IMG/VR virus record: IMGVR_UViG_3300017950_002394
Coordinates: 1 to 29,518 of that record
DNA: 29,518 bases
From: a virus
Direction: 5' to 3' (one strand)
This document shows, one piece after another, positions 16,650 through 23,559 of the stretch. The notes beneath the pieces are model-generated. The model saw only the letters and a program-made list of their open reading frames with translations. It was not told the origin of the DNA and did not search any database. Both the position numbers and the translations under genes were made by a program. Position 1 is the first letter of the stretch, and each line of letters begins with the position of its first letter.

Positions 16650-18124
16650 ATCATTTCTCCACCAAGAACCAATGTGTCGAGACCACACTTTTTAAATGTT
16701 TTCATTGCATCCTCTGGTGTTTCTACAATCGGTTCTTGACAATTAAAACTTGTATTGAGTAACATAGGTATACCAGTAATATCATGGAAAGCACTAATTA
16801 GCTTATAGTATCTTTCATTCTGGATTTTAGTGACAGTTTGTATTCTTGCAGTGCGGTCTACATGAGTGACACCGGGTATAGCATCGGAGATGACGGGAAC
16901 AATTCGTGACATGTAAGGACTAGGTTGATCCGTGTCAAAGTAATCCTGATAATATTCTTCCAATACTGATGGAGCAAATGGACGAAAGTCTTCTCTCAGT
17001 TTAATCTTAGAGTTGATAATGTCTTTAATGTTTGGATTACGGGGATCAGCAAGAATACTACGATTGCCCAATGCTCTGTTGCCACTTTCAGACTTCCCTT
17101 GATACCAACCAATAATTTTACCGTCTGCAATTTGTTTTGCGATTTCATGGTAATCTGGTTCGGACATATCTATATCATACTCTTGTCCACTGTATACTGA
17201 AGGAATATGAATATTTTTATTAATAATATAATCAGCATGCATGTATGAACCTAAAGATTGTCCTTCATCACCAACTGCAGGGGGGACGTAAACATTTTTA
17301 TACATTTTAGTGCAAAGTTCATTCATATACCCATTGTATGCAACCCCCCCAGATAAACACAAATTATCGGATGTTTTATGCTCTTCCAAATATTCCATGA
17401 TTTTATCATTAGTATATTGTTGCATAGTAAAGGCAATATCTTCCTTGGGTATTTTTTGTTCCTTCAAAGATTTCATTACTCTCTCATTAGCAAAATAAAA
17501 TTTATCTCTGTACTTTCTAAGTTCCTCGTTGTGCAATTCTAGAATAGAATACACGTAAGAGTTGTATTTGCCGTATCCTGCCAAACCCATTAACTTTCCT
17601 GCATCTAGAGTATGGAACCCAGTAAATATACATGCCATATTCCACAACCATCCAAGAGCAAGTTGGATTGATGCATCTTTAATGTGTCCGTTTTTATCCG
17701 CAAACATTGCACGATAAAACATCCCTCCACCATCAACCGCCAGACAGTCTGCCTCTTCATATTGAGAAGATAAAAAGGAGTATGCCATATGAGATTGATG
17801 ATGATTAATGTAATAGATATTGTCTTTGTAGTAATAATCCCATAGATTGGATGGACGGAATGCATTAATATTTTCATAGTGGTCTTTTAAAATAGTTTCA
17901 AAAACATCAATTCCTCGACTATCACGAACTCCTCCTCCAGTATAAGTAAACGTAAATATTTCAGAATCTATCCTTGGTAAAAAGTGCGCATCATAAAACT
18001 TTTTCCAACAACCTTTATACACGTTTCTTTTATGTCTTGTATACCTTTCAGATTGATAATGCAATACACCATCATACCAATTATGATCATGAGCATTTAA
18101 GGTCGTCGCAAAAATTTTTTTCAC
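16640..18124 (-). CDS. O-carbamoyltransferase, NodU/CmcH/TobZ family
   Basis: 494 residues, the most clearly identified enzyme of the block. It has 'HHQSHMAYSF' (H108, H109, H112) and 'LAVDGGG' (D131) of the Kae1-like ATPase-fold domain. It also has 'GKLMGLAGYGK', 'NLCLSGGVAYNGYMN', 'PPAVGDEGQSLGSY', 'ESGNRALGNRSILADPRNP' and 'IKLREDFRPFAPSVLEEY' of the C-terminal carbamoyltransferase domain. Family members make carbamoyl-adenylate from carbamoyl phosphate and ATP, then carbamoylate a hydroxyl on a sugar or antibiotic (nodulation factor, cephamycin, tobramycin). Members are usually around 550-600 residues, so this is a compact version with the motifs intact. Its ATG overlaps the upstream radical SAM stop by 4 nt. 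The acceptor hydroxyl is unknown. Confidence 0.9.
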   Translation of the reverse strand: MKKIFATTLNAHDHNWYDGVLHYQSERYTRHKRNVYKGCWKKFYDAHFLPRIDSEIFTFTYTGGGVRDSRGIDVFETILKDHYENINAFRPSNLWDYYYKDNIYYINHHQSHMAYSFLSSQYEEADCLAVDGGGMFYRAMFADKNGHIKDASIQLALGWLWNMACIFTGFHTLDAGKLMGLAGYGKYNSYVYSILELHNEELRKYRDKFYFANERVMKSLKEQKIPKEDIAFTMQQYTNDKIMEYLEEHKTSDNLCLSGGVAYNGYMNELCTKMYKNVYVPPAVGDEGQSLGSYMHADYIINKNIHIPSVYSGQEYDIDMSEPDYHEIAKQIADGKIIGWYQGKSESGNRALGNRSILADPRNPNIKDIINSKIKLREDFRPFAPSVLEEYYQDYFDTDQPSPYMSRIVPVISDAIPGVTHVDRTARIQTVTKIQNERYYKLISAFHDITGIPMLLNTSFNCQEPIVETPEDAMKTFKKCGLDTLVLGGEMICK

Positions 18125-18936
18125 TCCATTACCTCAAGAACTTGTAATATGTGATCTCGACTTCTTTTAGGGATTGTCTCAGTGCAATTGCGGCAGTAGT
18201 CTTCATACTTAAATAATTCGAAGTTCATCATCTTATCAATGTTTTCTTGAGTGAGTTCAAACTGCCTAGAACCGTTGATTACCTTTTTACTGCAGTGACG
18301 TATCTTACGAATCTCAAAGTCGATGACAGGGACTAAGGGGAAGGCAGAGCATATCTTACGATCAAACTCTGGTGCTTGTTCAATAACATCATACGTAGGA
18401 GATCGTGAATTGTATTCTTTCAACATCGTATTATCATGATAGATATCCATGCGATGCTTCTTGCTGTACTCATAGAACCCCGGTGTCTTGATAATCAGAT
18501 TGTAGTTGTTCTTGTCATTCTTTCCAAAGAACTCATACGTCTTAGGTCCAAGTTTTTCGATCCGATCTTCATAGAAGTCCAATACAAGGTGTTCGATGTA
18601 CATGATCTCAGGGTCTTCCAATATGAACGGATACCTGTTGCGAACCAGTGAGTTTGACAATACAGAAGGCACAAGGTTCTCGTGCTTCTTAATCTCATCA
18701 ATGACTTCAGGCAGATTCTTAACTAGTGCGGGTTCACCTCCTAACAAATTAATTCTTGTTGGGTAAGGTGAGAACCATTCTAACAACTCAGACAGAAACT
18801 CCATATCAACTACAAGGTTGCGCATTTCTTTCGTCCACGCAGTACAGTAGTGGCACGTCTTGTTGCACGATTTAGTTAGATAAAAATCAACAGAAAGATA
18901 ACCAAGTTCTTTCACATCACGTAATGATTTATACAA
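18121..18936 (-). CDS. Radical SAM enzyme with extra C-terminal cysteines
   Basis: 271 residues. 'FYLTKSCNKTCHYCTAW' gives the C24-x3-C28-x2-C31 ligands for the SAM-binding 4Fe-4S cluster, and 'INLLGGEPALV' (G66-G67-E68-P69) is the GGE motif that contacts SAM. C-terminal cysteines ('RKICSAF', 'IRHCSKK', 'DYCRNCTE') suggest an auxiliary iron-sulfur cluster of SPASM/twitch type. Such enzymes include peptide-modifying maturases and sugar dehydrogenases or dehydratases such as BtrN and AprD4. The gene lies between the StrS-type aminotransferase (3 nt gap) and the carbamoyltransferase (ATGA overlap), which favours a sugar or cyclitol substrate over a peptide. No precursor peptide was recognised. 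Radical SAM assignment is firm; the reaction is not known. Confidence 0.85.
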   Translation of the reverse strand: MYKSLRDVKELGYLSVDFYLTKSCNKTCHYCTAWTKEMRNLVVDMEFLSELLEWFSPYPTRINLLGGEPALVKNLPEVIDEIKKHENLVPSVLSNSLVRNRYPFILEDPEIMYIEHLVLDFYEDRIEKLGPKTYEFFGKNDKNNYNLIIKTPGFYEYSKKHRMDIYHDNTMLKEYNSRSPTYDVIEQAPEFDRKICSAFPLVPVIDFEIRKIRHCSKKVINGSRQFELTQENIDKMMNFELFKYEDYCRNCTETIPKRSRDHILQVLEVME

Positions 18937-18939
18937 AAT

Positions 18940-20007
18940 TTACACTATTCTCCATAAGATTTCGATCACATTATTTATTTCACTCTGTTCCATCCATGAA
19001 TGAATTGGAAGAGACATGACGGTATTTGAAGCAATCTTAGAATTAACACAGTCATCTTTCCTATGCTTAATATTATCATACATTGAATTTTCAGACAAGG
19101 GGTTATCATAATGAACTTGAAATCCGTGCTGGCGCAAATGTTCCCTCAAATCGTTATCTTCCAATCTTATAACATATTTGTGATTATTGTGTATTAAATT
19201 ATCATCTCTAGGTGATATGAATATAGGAAGACCGTTAAATGCTTGGTTATATTTCTGTGCTACAATTTCTCTTTTCTCGTGCAACTCAGTTAATCTTTTG
19301 AGTCTGTTACTAATTATTTTAGCATTTAGTAATCCCATGGTAGAATTTCTACCTAACATAGTAAAATCATTTTTCTTGCCGTGTCGTCGGATAGACCTAA
19401 CAAATTCTGCATGTTCCTCATTGTTTGTCAGGAACATACCACCTCCTTCAGGTCCGGCAATTACTTTGTTTATATTAAAACTAAAAGAACTGCAATCTCC
19501 AATAGACCCTGCTCTAATTCCATTTAGACTCGATCCTAGAGACTGTGCGGAATCTTCAATAAAAATTATATTATTCTCTTGACAAAACTCTTGTATTGCT
19601 GTAGAATCAGTCATGTTCCCGAATAGGTGTGTATAGATCAATGCTTTAGTCTTTGGTGACACCATTCTTTTGATAGACTCTAGAGATATATGATAAGACT
19701 CCAAATCAATATCGCAGAACACTGGTGTAGCACCAACCATTGATATGCATGATGATGTAGATATCCAAGAGAAGTCGGTGACTAATACCTCATCACCTGC
19801 ACCAACATTATGACATAGTAAAGAAAAGTGTAAAGCATCTGTTGCACTTGCGACTGCGACTGCGTAATCTCTTTTCGTGATAAATTCTAAAACTTGTCTT
19901 TCTAAAAATTCAACATTATTATCTTTAGAAGACATCACTCCATCAAAAATTCTTTGATAAGATCTTCTATTATCTGAATAATCTCTGTTCCATCCTGTAT
20001 ACTGCAT
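18940..20007 (-). CDS. DegT/DnrJ/EryC1/StrS-family PLP aminotransferase
   Basis: 355 residues, near full family length. 'ASATDALHFSL' binds the PLP phosphate, and 'GAGDEVLVTDFSWISTSS' and 'GATPVFCDID' are family signatures. 'FIEDSAQSLGS' supplies D152 and Q155, and 'FSFNINKVIAGPEGG' supplies the catalytic Lys181. These enzymes transfer an amino group, usually from Glu or Gln, to a keto sugar nucleotide or keto cyclitol. No damage is visible. ATG 20007 overlaps the preceding stop (TAATG) and has AGGAAAG upstream. Together with the carbamoyltransferase and glycosyltransferases it points to an amino sugar or aminocyclitol product. It could also be part of surface glycan synthesis. Confidence 0.9.
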   Translation of the reverse strand: MQYTGWNRDYSDNRRSYQRIFDGVMSSKDNNVEFLERQVLEFITKRDYAVAVASATDALHFSLLCHNVGAGDEVLVTDFSWISTSSCISMVGATPVFCDIDLESYHISLESIKRMVSPKTKALIYTHLFGNMTDSTAIQEFCQENNIIFIEDSAQSLGSSLNGIRAGSIGDCSSFSFNINKVIAGPEGGGMFLTNNEEHAEFVRSIRRHGKKNDFTMLGRNSTMGLLNAKIISNRLKRLTELHEKREIVAQKYNQAFNGLPIFISPRDDNLIHNNHKYVIRLEDNDLREHLRQHGFQVHYDNPLSENSMYDNIKHRKDDCVNSKIASNTVMSLPIHSWMEQSEINNVIEILWRIV

Positions 20008-20018
20008 TATCTTTCCTG
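20006..20018 (-). repeat. 13-bp repeat CAGGAAAGATAAT, copy 1
   Basis: Encodes the C-terminal Q-E-R-stop of the SPASM-like protein and includes the ribosome site of the DegT aminotransferase gene. The same 13 bases occur at 20974-20986 at the end of the nitroreductase gene. Over 22 bp the two sites differ at only three positions. Confidence 0.6.
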
Positions 20019-20342
20019 TTGATTTTTTAGGTTGCCATTATCAAAAGTTTTATATATTTGTTTTCGTTCTTCTTTTTTTTCTTTTTCACAAAGATCAAAA
20101 CAACAAATCGGTCCTTTATGATTTTTTAAATTTTCTACAAATATTTGCCACTCGTCCAGAAATAATATTTCATCAATAGTATCAAATTCATCTATTTTAC
20201 TTGCTTGCATCAAATTCCATAACGATTCATCATTTCTGTATGATTTAGGATCATCGCATCGGCAACACGGAAGCAATTCTCCTCTGTTAGTGATTGCCAT
20301 GCCAATCTCACCTTTTAAACACTTAGGTTCTAATTTTTTCAT
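20007..20342 (-). CDS. Stand-alone SPASM-like Cys-rich protein
   Basis: 111 residues with seven cysteines: C8, C26, C27, C29, C80, C81, C85. C8-x12-G21-x4-C26 matches the opening of the SPASM auxiliary-cluster motif (C-x9-15-G-x4-C), and the downstream cysteines could complete one or two 4Fe-4S clusters. In most radical SAM/SPASM enzymes this domain is fused to the C-terminus of the radical SAM domain; here it is a separate gene. It begins with an ATGA overlap with the upstream 206-residue radical SAM gene. I infer that the two proteins act as one enzyme. The C-terminus (KKEERKQIYKTFDNGNLK) is highly charged. Confidence 0.7.
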   Translation of the reverse strand: MKKLEPKCLKGEIGMAITNRGELLPCCRCDDPKSYRNDESLWNLMQASKIDEFDTIDEILFLDEWQIFVENLKNHKGPICCFDLCEKEKKEERKQIYKTFDNGNLKNQQER

Positions 20343-20959
20343 AACATCCTTTTTGTGGGTTTAAGTAGATCTGCAGGACCAGAGTTTCTTGTCGAATATA
20401 TAACATAAAATTTCACCCCAATTTCATTAGCATGATTTAGAGCATCGATAACATGATCCTCATTGTATTTAAAAACAAGATATTGCCATGTTGGTTTATT
20501 GTTTAAATATTTTTTTGACTCTATCATTGCTTGGTAAAGAATTTTTGTCCTTTGATTTTTTCTATAGATAATACTTTCGTCAATAGGGTAACCATCAATA
20601 CCAAAAATCCATTGAGCCTTTGGGCACGATTTAAATGCCTCGACATACCAATCTATTTTTTTATACCCAGAAGCATGATGCACCTCAACTAATTGAACCG
20701 AAGGATTATTATTGCACATTTTTAAAAATTCTATAAATTTTGGATGATGTACTGGATCAGAATATTGGCCGCAAAAGGAAATGTGTGTAAATTTTTCGCA
20801 TACCTTTGCAAATTCTTCAATTGTTAAATCTCTTCCAATTGATTTATTTGTTTGCCTAGCACATTGTAGACATTCTAATGGACAACGATTGCAAATATCA
20901 ATATTAACAAATTGTTTGTTGACATCATACCATTGTCTTACTGAATAATTAATCATCAA
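20339..20959 (-). CDS. Radical SAM protein (split from SPASM-like partner)
   Basis: 206 residues. 'NIDICNRCPLECLQCARQTN' carries the C26-x3-C30-x2-C33 cluster ligands plus an extra C23. 'FTHISFCGQYSDPVHHPKF' occupies the place of the GGEP strand, in the form seen in several phage radical SAM proteins. The later beta/alpha units of the partial TIM barrel are present ('PKAQWIFGIDGYPID', 'PTWQYLVFKYNED', 'GVKFYVIYSTRN'), so the barrel looks complete and short. The protein stops where a SPASM domain would normally follow, and the next gene provides that domain. A CGGAG ribosome site precedes the start. The substrate is unknown. Confidence 0.8.
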   Translation of the reverse strand: MMINYSVRQWYDVNKQFVNIDICNRCPLECLQCARQTNKSIGRDLTIEEFAKVCEKFTHISFCGQYSDPVHHPKFIEFLKMCNNNPSVQLVEVHHASGYKKIDWYVEAFKSCPKAQWIFGIDGYPIDESIIYRKNQRTKILYQAMIESKKYLNNKPTWQYLVFKYNEDHVIDALNHANEIGVKFYVIYSTRNSGPADLLKPTKRML

Positions 20960-20973
20960 TATACTCCGATTGT

Positions 20974-20986
20974 ATTATCTTTCCTG
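20974..20986 (-). repeat. 13-bp repeat CAGGAAAGATAAT, copy 2
   Basis: Encodes Q-E-R-stop at the end of the nitroreductase-like gene, just before the radical SAM gene. It is identical to the sequence at 20006-20018, and the preceding codons are similar too (N-T-Q-E-R against N-Q-Q-E-R). The two copies flank the radical SAM plus SPASM gene pair in direct orientation. Confidence 0.6.
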
Positions 20987-22258
20987 AGTATTTTTCACAA
21001 TTTCAATACATTTAATATCTCTGGTGTATGCTGTATTAATTTTAATTTCATGTTCTGTTGGTATAAATTGTTTTTTACCATAAGGGTCTGTTAGTGTTTG
21101 TCCTCCATATTCTTTAACATCGTAAATGTCTATTTTACGTTTTTCTTTACCATTTTTAGTCAAAGGATTCCAATCTGCATCTCTATGTTTAATTGATACG
21201 TGATGACCGTTACTTGCTCCTATTGCAATTTCTGTATCATCACTTTCCCATCTTGGTCTTCCTTCATTGGGAAATCCTATACCAAGACCAAAAAATAATC
21301 TTTTTGTTCCTGCTTTTACATCGTCATAAATCCCTAATGTTTTTTCCCATTCATATTCATAGTCCGGACCCAAATCTTTTACTTTATTTGGACCTGTCTT
21401 GTACCCCATTCGATGAGCAGCTCGCATTACCAAACTCATTGCCATACCAACACTTACAATTGAATTTTCCCAACGACTTTCACCAAAAGCATTTTGTAAA
21501 GTCCCATCATTATTGCAGTTAAACATAGTTGGAGGTTGTTTGCAAACAAATATCATATACAAATTTGCATTCATTTGCGAATTTCTCCACATCGCAGGTG
21601 GATTTTTTCTATGAGTACTTCCCCAACTAAATTGATATAAGTACTCAATAGTTTCTCTATCTGTAGAATAATATACATCATAGTATGCTTCATGTTGTTT
21701 ACTAGGTGCATTTTGAGCAATCCACAATAAATAATCTACTACTTGAGGACTTATTGTTTTAGAGAGATCCCAATTCCTTTGGCATTCTTGCATAGACAAC
21801 ATAGTTTTTTGTTCATCGTCCCAAGAATATATCATGTGTTTTATTCTTGTTTCATAATCAACTGTTCTGGGAATCTCATCATTATTAGATGTCATGCCGT
21901 CGTTTAAATTCTTTTTAAATTTGCTTATAGCATCTGTACACAGATAGATTGTTTGTTGATCGTTTATCAAATCTTGTATACAATTTAATATAAAATTATA
22001 ACATTCAAATTCTATATGTAAATACTTTAGTTGAAGTCTTCCACTATCAAAAAATATTCTAGCAACATTATCCATGGGTATTAAAGTATTGTCTTCTAAA
22101 CAATATAATATGGAGTTTAAAATATATTTTAAATCTTCTGTTCGATGTTGATTATCTTGAGATGAGAACGGATAAGTTTTTTTGATCCAAGCATCAGTTT
22201 TTTCTGCAATACTATCTTTATTTTCCTTTATTATTGCAATCGATTGTTGTATACTCAT
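20975..22258 (-). CDS. Nitroreductase-fold flavoprotein with extra N-terminal domain
   Basis: 427 residues. The C-terminal part has features of the FMN-dependent nitroreductase family: 'VDYLLWIAQNAPSKQHEAYYDVYY' (near 173-196) resembles the FMN-contacting R/xxAPSxxNxQPW segment. 'ENSIVSVGMAMSLVMRAAHRMGYKTG' resembles the A-G-A-x-x-x-L-x-A-x-x-x-G-Y/L-G helix, and 'LFFGLGIGFPNEGRPRW' the closing G-x-P segment. Nitroreductases are usually 180-250 residues; here about 135 extra N-terminal residues, mostly helical with several cysteines, are unassigned. The family reduces nitro groups and quinones, and relatives oxidise peptide azolines or dehalogenate. It sits between the GT-B-like gene (4-nt overlap) and the radical SAM gene (15-nt gap). 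Its redox role in the pathway is not known. Confidence 0.65.
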   Translation of the reverse strand: MSIQQSIAIIKENKDSIAEKTDAWIKKTYPFSSQDNQHRTEDLKYILNSILYCLEDNTLIPMDNVARIFFDSGRLQLKYLHIEFECYNFILNCIQDLINDQQTIYLCTDAISKFKKNLNDGMTSNNDEIPRTVDYETRIKHMIYSWDDEQKTMLSMQECQRNWDLSKTISPQVVDYLLWIAQNAPSKQHEAYYDVYYSTDRETIEYLYQFSWGSTHRKNPPAMWRNSQMNANLYMIFVCKQPPTMFNCNNDGTLQNAFGESRWENSIVSVGMAMSLVMRAAHRMGYKTGPNKVKDLGPDYEYEWEKTLGIYDDVKAGTKRLFFGLGIGFPNEGRPRWESDDTEIAIGASNGHHVSIKHRDADWNPLTKNGKEKRKIDIYDVKEYGGQTLTDPYGKKQFIPTEHEIKINTAYTRDIKCIEIVKNTQER

Positions 22259-23082
22259 AAAAAATCCTCAATTCCTTTAAGTATGGGAGATACATCTATT
22301 TCCCGAATCTCTCTTTCATAATAAACACTTCCCCCATCCACAACATTCTTATCACGTGCATAGATAATGTCTTTGCTATAGTATTTGCACTCTTGAATTA
22401 ATCGTGGTGCAGGGTCAAAATAATCTTTTGTGTACACGTATGTTTTAAACTTGCCAAGCAAGTTATTCACTGGGACATATACATTATTTAGGTCACGACT
22501 AGTATACTTATCGTCATACACTAGTATACCATGATCTACGTAATTTAGATATTTTTTAATAATTTTTTCTGCGGTATTATAATACCTTTTATTCGTTCCT
22601 AGAAACAAATATTCAAACTGCACGTCGTCAACTGGATCTTTGTAGATAGAGAAGTTGATATGTTTTTCAAAATGATCACCAACACCGTTGGGATACACTT
22701 CATGATCACATAGATCATAAGTTTTTGATTTGAAGTACTCTACTGCCTTGGGGTAATCTTCAGGATGATTTTCTGAGTACACAACAATACAGTTTTTAAA
22801 TAGCAAATGCATCAGTAACTTTTGATCACTACTGTATTTGGTTATAGTCAAAAAAGGAATTGTGATAATACTCCTTCCCATGACGATAGAAACCCCATCC
22901 TCATAATCATCAAATATAATATCACCGACTACAGTATATTTTTTCTCAATAGAATTAATATAGTCTTGCGGCACAAAGTCCGGATGTGTTATAATAATGA
23001 GAGGTATATTAAGATATTGAGAATATTCATAACTATAGTAAAACAAACCGTCATGTGGTTTACTTGTGCAGACTATGTTCAA
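22255..23082 (-). CDS. Putative GT-B-like glycosyltransferase
   Basis: 275 residues from TTG (first base 23082), with AGGAT 7 nt upstream; no in-frame ATG lies nearby. It is the first gene of the leftward block. The C-terminal half resembles the second Rossmann domain of GT-B enzymes: 'FEYLFLGTNKRYYNTAEKI', 'VDHGILVYDDKYTSRDLNNVYV', and 'YFDPAPRLIQECKYYSKDIIY', where the E-C-K-Y-Y segment sits at the usual E-x7-E-like donor-binding position. The N-terminus (HDGLFYYSYEYSQYLNIPLIIITHPDF) fits a GT-B acceptor domain. Family identity is weak and the protein is shorter than typical GT-B enzymes. It lies opposite the mini-SDR gene across a 48-bp gap with promoter-like sites. Confidence 0.45.
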   Translation of the reverse strand: MNIVCTSKPHDGLFYYSYEYSQYLNIPLIIITHPDFVPQDYINSIEKKYTVVGDIIFDDYEDGVSIVMGRSIITIPFLTITKYSSDQKLLMHLLFKNCIVVYSENHPEDYPKAVEYFKSKTYDLCDHEVYPNGVGDHFEKHINFSIYKDPVDDVQFEYLFLGTNKRYYNTAEKIIKKYLNYVDHGILVYDDKYTSRDLNNVYVPVNNLLGKFKTYVYTKDYFDPAPRLIQECKYYSKDIIYARDKNVVDGGSVYYEREIREIDVSPILKGIEDFL

Positions 23083-23091
23083 TGTATCATC

Positions 23092-23099
23092 CTAAATAG
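23092..23099 (+). promoter_or_regulatory. Late-promoter-like CTAAATAG, rightward
   Basis: CTAAATAG lies 31 nt upstream of the mini-SDR ATG and resembles the T4 late consensus TATAAATA and its cyanophage variants. With CTAAATAT on the other strand it forms a 7-bp inverted repeat (CTAAATA - 14 nt - TATTTAG). Similar octamers occur by chance inside genes here, so the support comes mainly from the position in the only real intergenic gap. Confidence 0.5.
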
Positions 23100-23111
23100 T
23101 AATTCTTGATA

Positions 23112-23119
23112 ATATTTAG
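23112..23119 (-). promoter_or_regulatory. Late-promoter-like CTAAATAT, leftward
   Basis: Read on the minus strand this is CTAAATAT, 29 nt upstream of the TTG start of the GT-B-like gene, the spacing expected for a late -10 element plus a short leader. It would drive the whole leftward block 23082 to 15355, whose genes otherwise have almost no gaps. No separate -35 was found, as is usual for T4-type late promoters. Confidence 0.5.
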
Positions 23120-23130
23120 TAGAGTATATT

Positions 23131-23559
23131 ATGACCAAATTTCATATCACTGGAACACGTCGTGGTTTAGGTAAAGCACTTTTAGATAAGTATGGGAACT
23201 GCAGTTTCGAAGAATGTGATGTGTTCATTAATTGCAAACACGATAAGTATTCCCAAGTAGATTTGTTGTACAAAGCGGCAGAGATGGGTAAGAGAATAAT
23301 TAATATAGGTTCCAATAGTCCAGATGAAACTAAGAATACTGCTCGTCCATACCAAATAGAAAAGTTTGCATTAGATAAAGCAAATGAACAATTGTTTTAT
23401 CAGGGAGTTGATACTACAATTCTTAGATTCGGATATTTTGATACCCCAAGAGTTGCACACATCGATGCCAACAAAATGAGTCTTCAGTATGTTGTCAGCA
23501 TTGTGGAGTGGGTATTACAACAACCACATAGAGTAAAGGAAATTACTGTATGTCCATAG
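23131..23559 (+). CDS. Mini short-chain dehydrogenase/reductase-like protein
   Basis: 142 residues. 'FHITGTRRGLGKALLD' is the SDR dinucleotide-binding motif T-G-x3-G-x-G (T7, G8, G12, G14). 'DVFINCKHDKY' replaces the N-A-G strand, 'RIINIGSNS' carries the catalytic Ser position, and 'RPYQIEKFALDKAN' gives Y74-x3-K78. Typical SDRs are about 250 residues; here the segments between beta-strands are shortened while the S-Y-K catalytic residues and the N-terminal Gly motif are kept, so it appears compacted rather than broken. NAD(P) is the likely cofactor; substrate unknown. It is the first gene of the rightward block, 31 nt downstream of a CTAAATAG site, and its stop overlaps the next start by 10 nt. 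Confidence 0.7.
   Translation: MTKFHITGTRRGLGKALLDKYGNCSFEECDVFINCKHDKYSQVDLLYKAAEMGKRIINIGSNSPDETKNTARPYQIEKFALDKANEQLFYQGVDTTILRFGYFDTPRVAHIDANKMSLQYVVSIVEWVLQQPHRVKEITVCP

Noticed and set aside
19187-19582. 131-codon open frame on the + strand
   Set aside because: It is antisense to the well-supported DegT aminotransferase, with no family pattern; the same applies to open frames antisense to genes at 3395-3712 and 27506-27916.
20333-20345. Possible disabling frameshift between the radical SAM and SPASM-like genes
   Set aside because: The junction is a clean ATGA start/stop overlap like many others here, and both frames code convincingly to their ends, so two separate genes are more likely. 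It is kept as a point to check.
18121-20959. RiPP (modified peptide) biosynthesis as the role of the radical SAM genes
   Set aside because: No small precursor-like gene or leader-binding domain was seen nearby, and the adjacent StrS aminotransferase and carbamoyltransferase fit sugar chemistry better.
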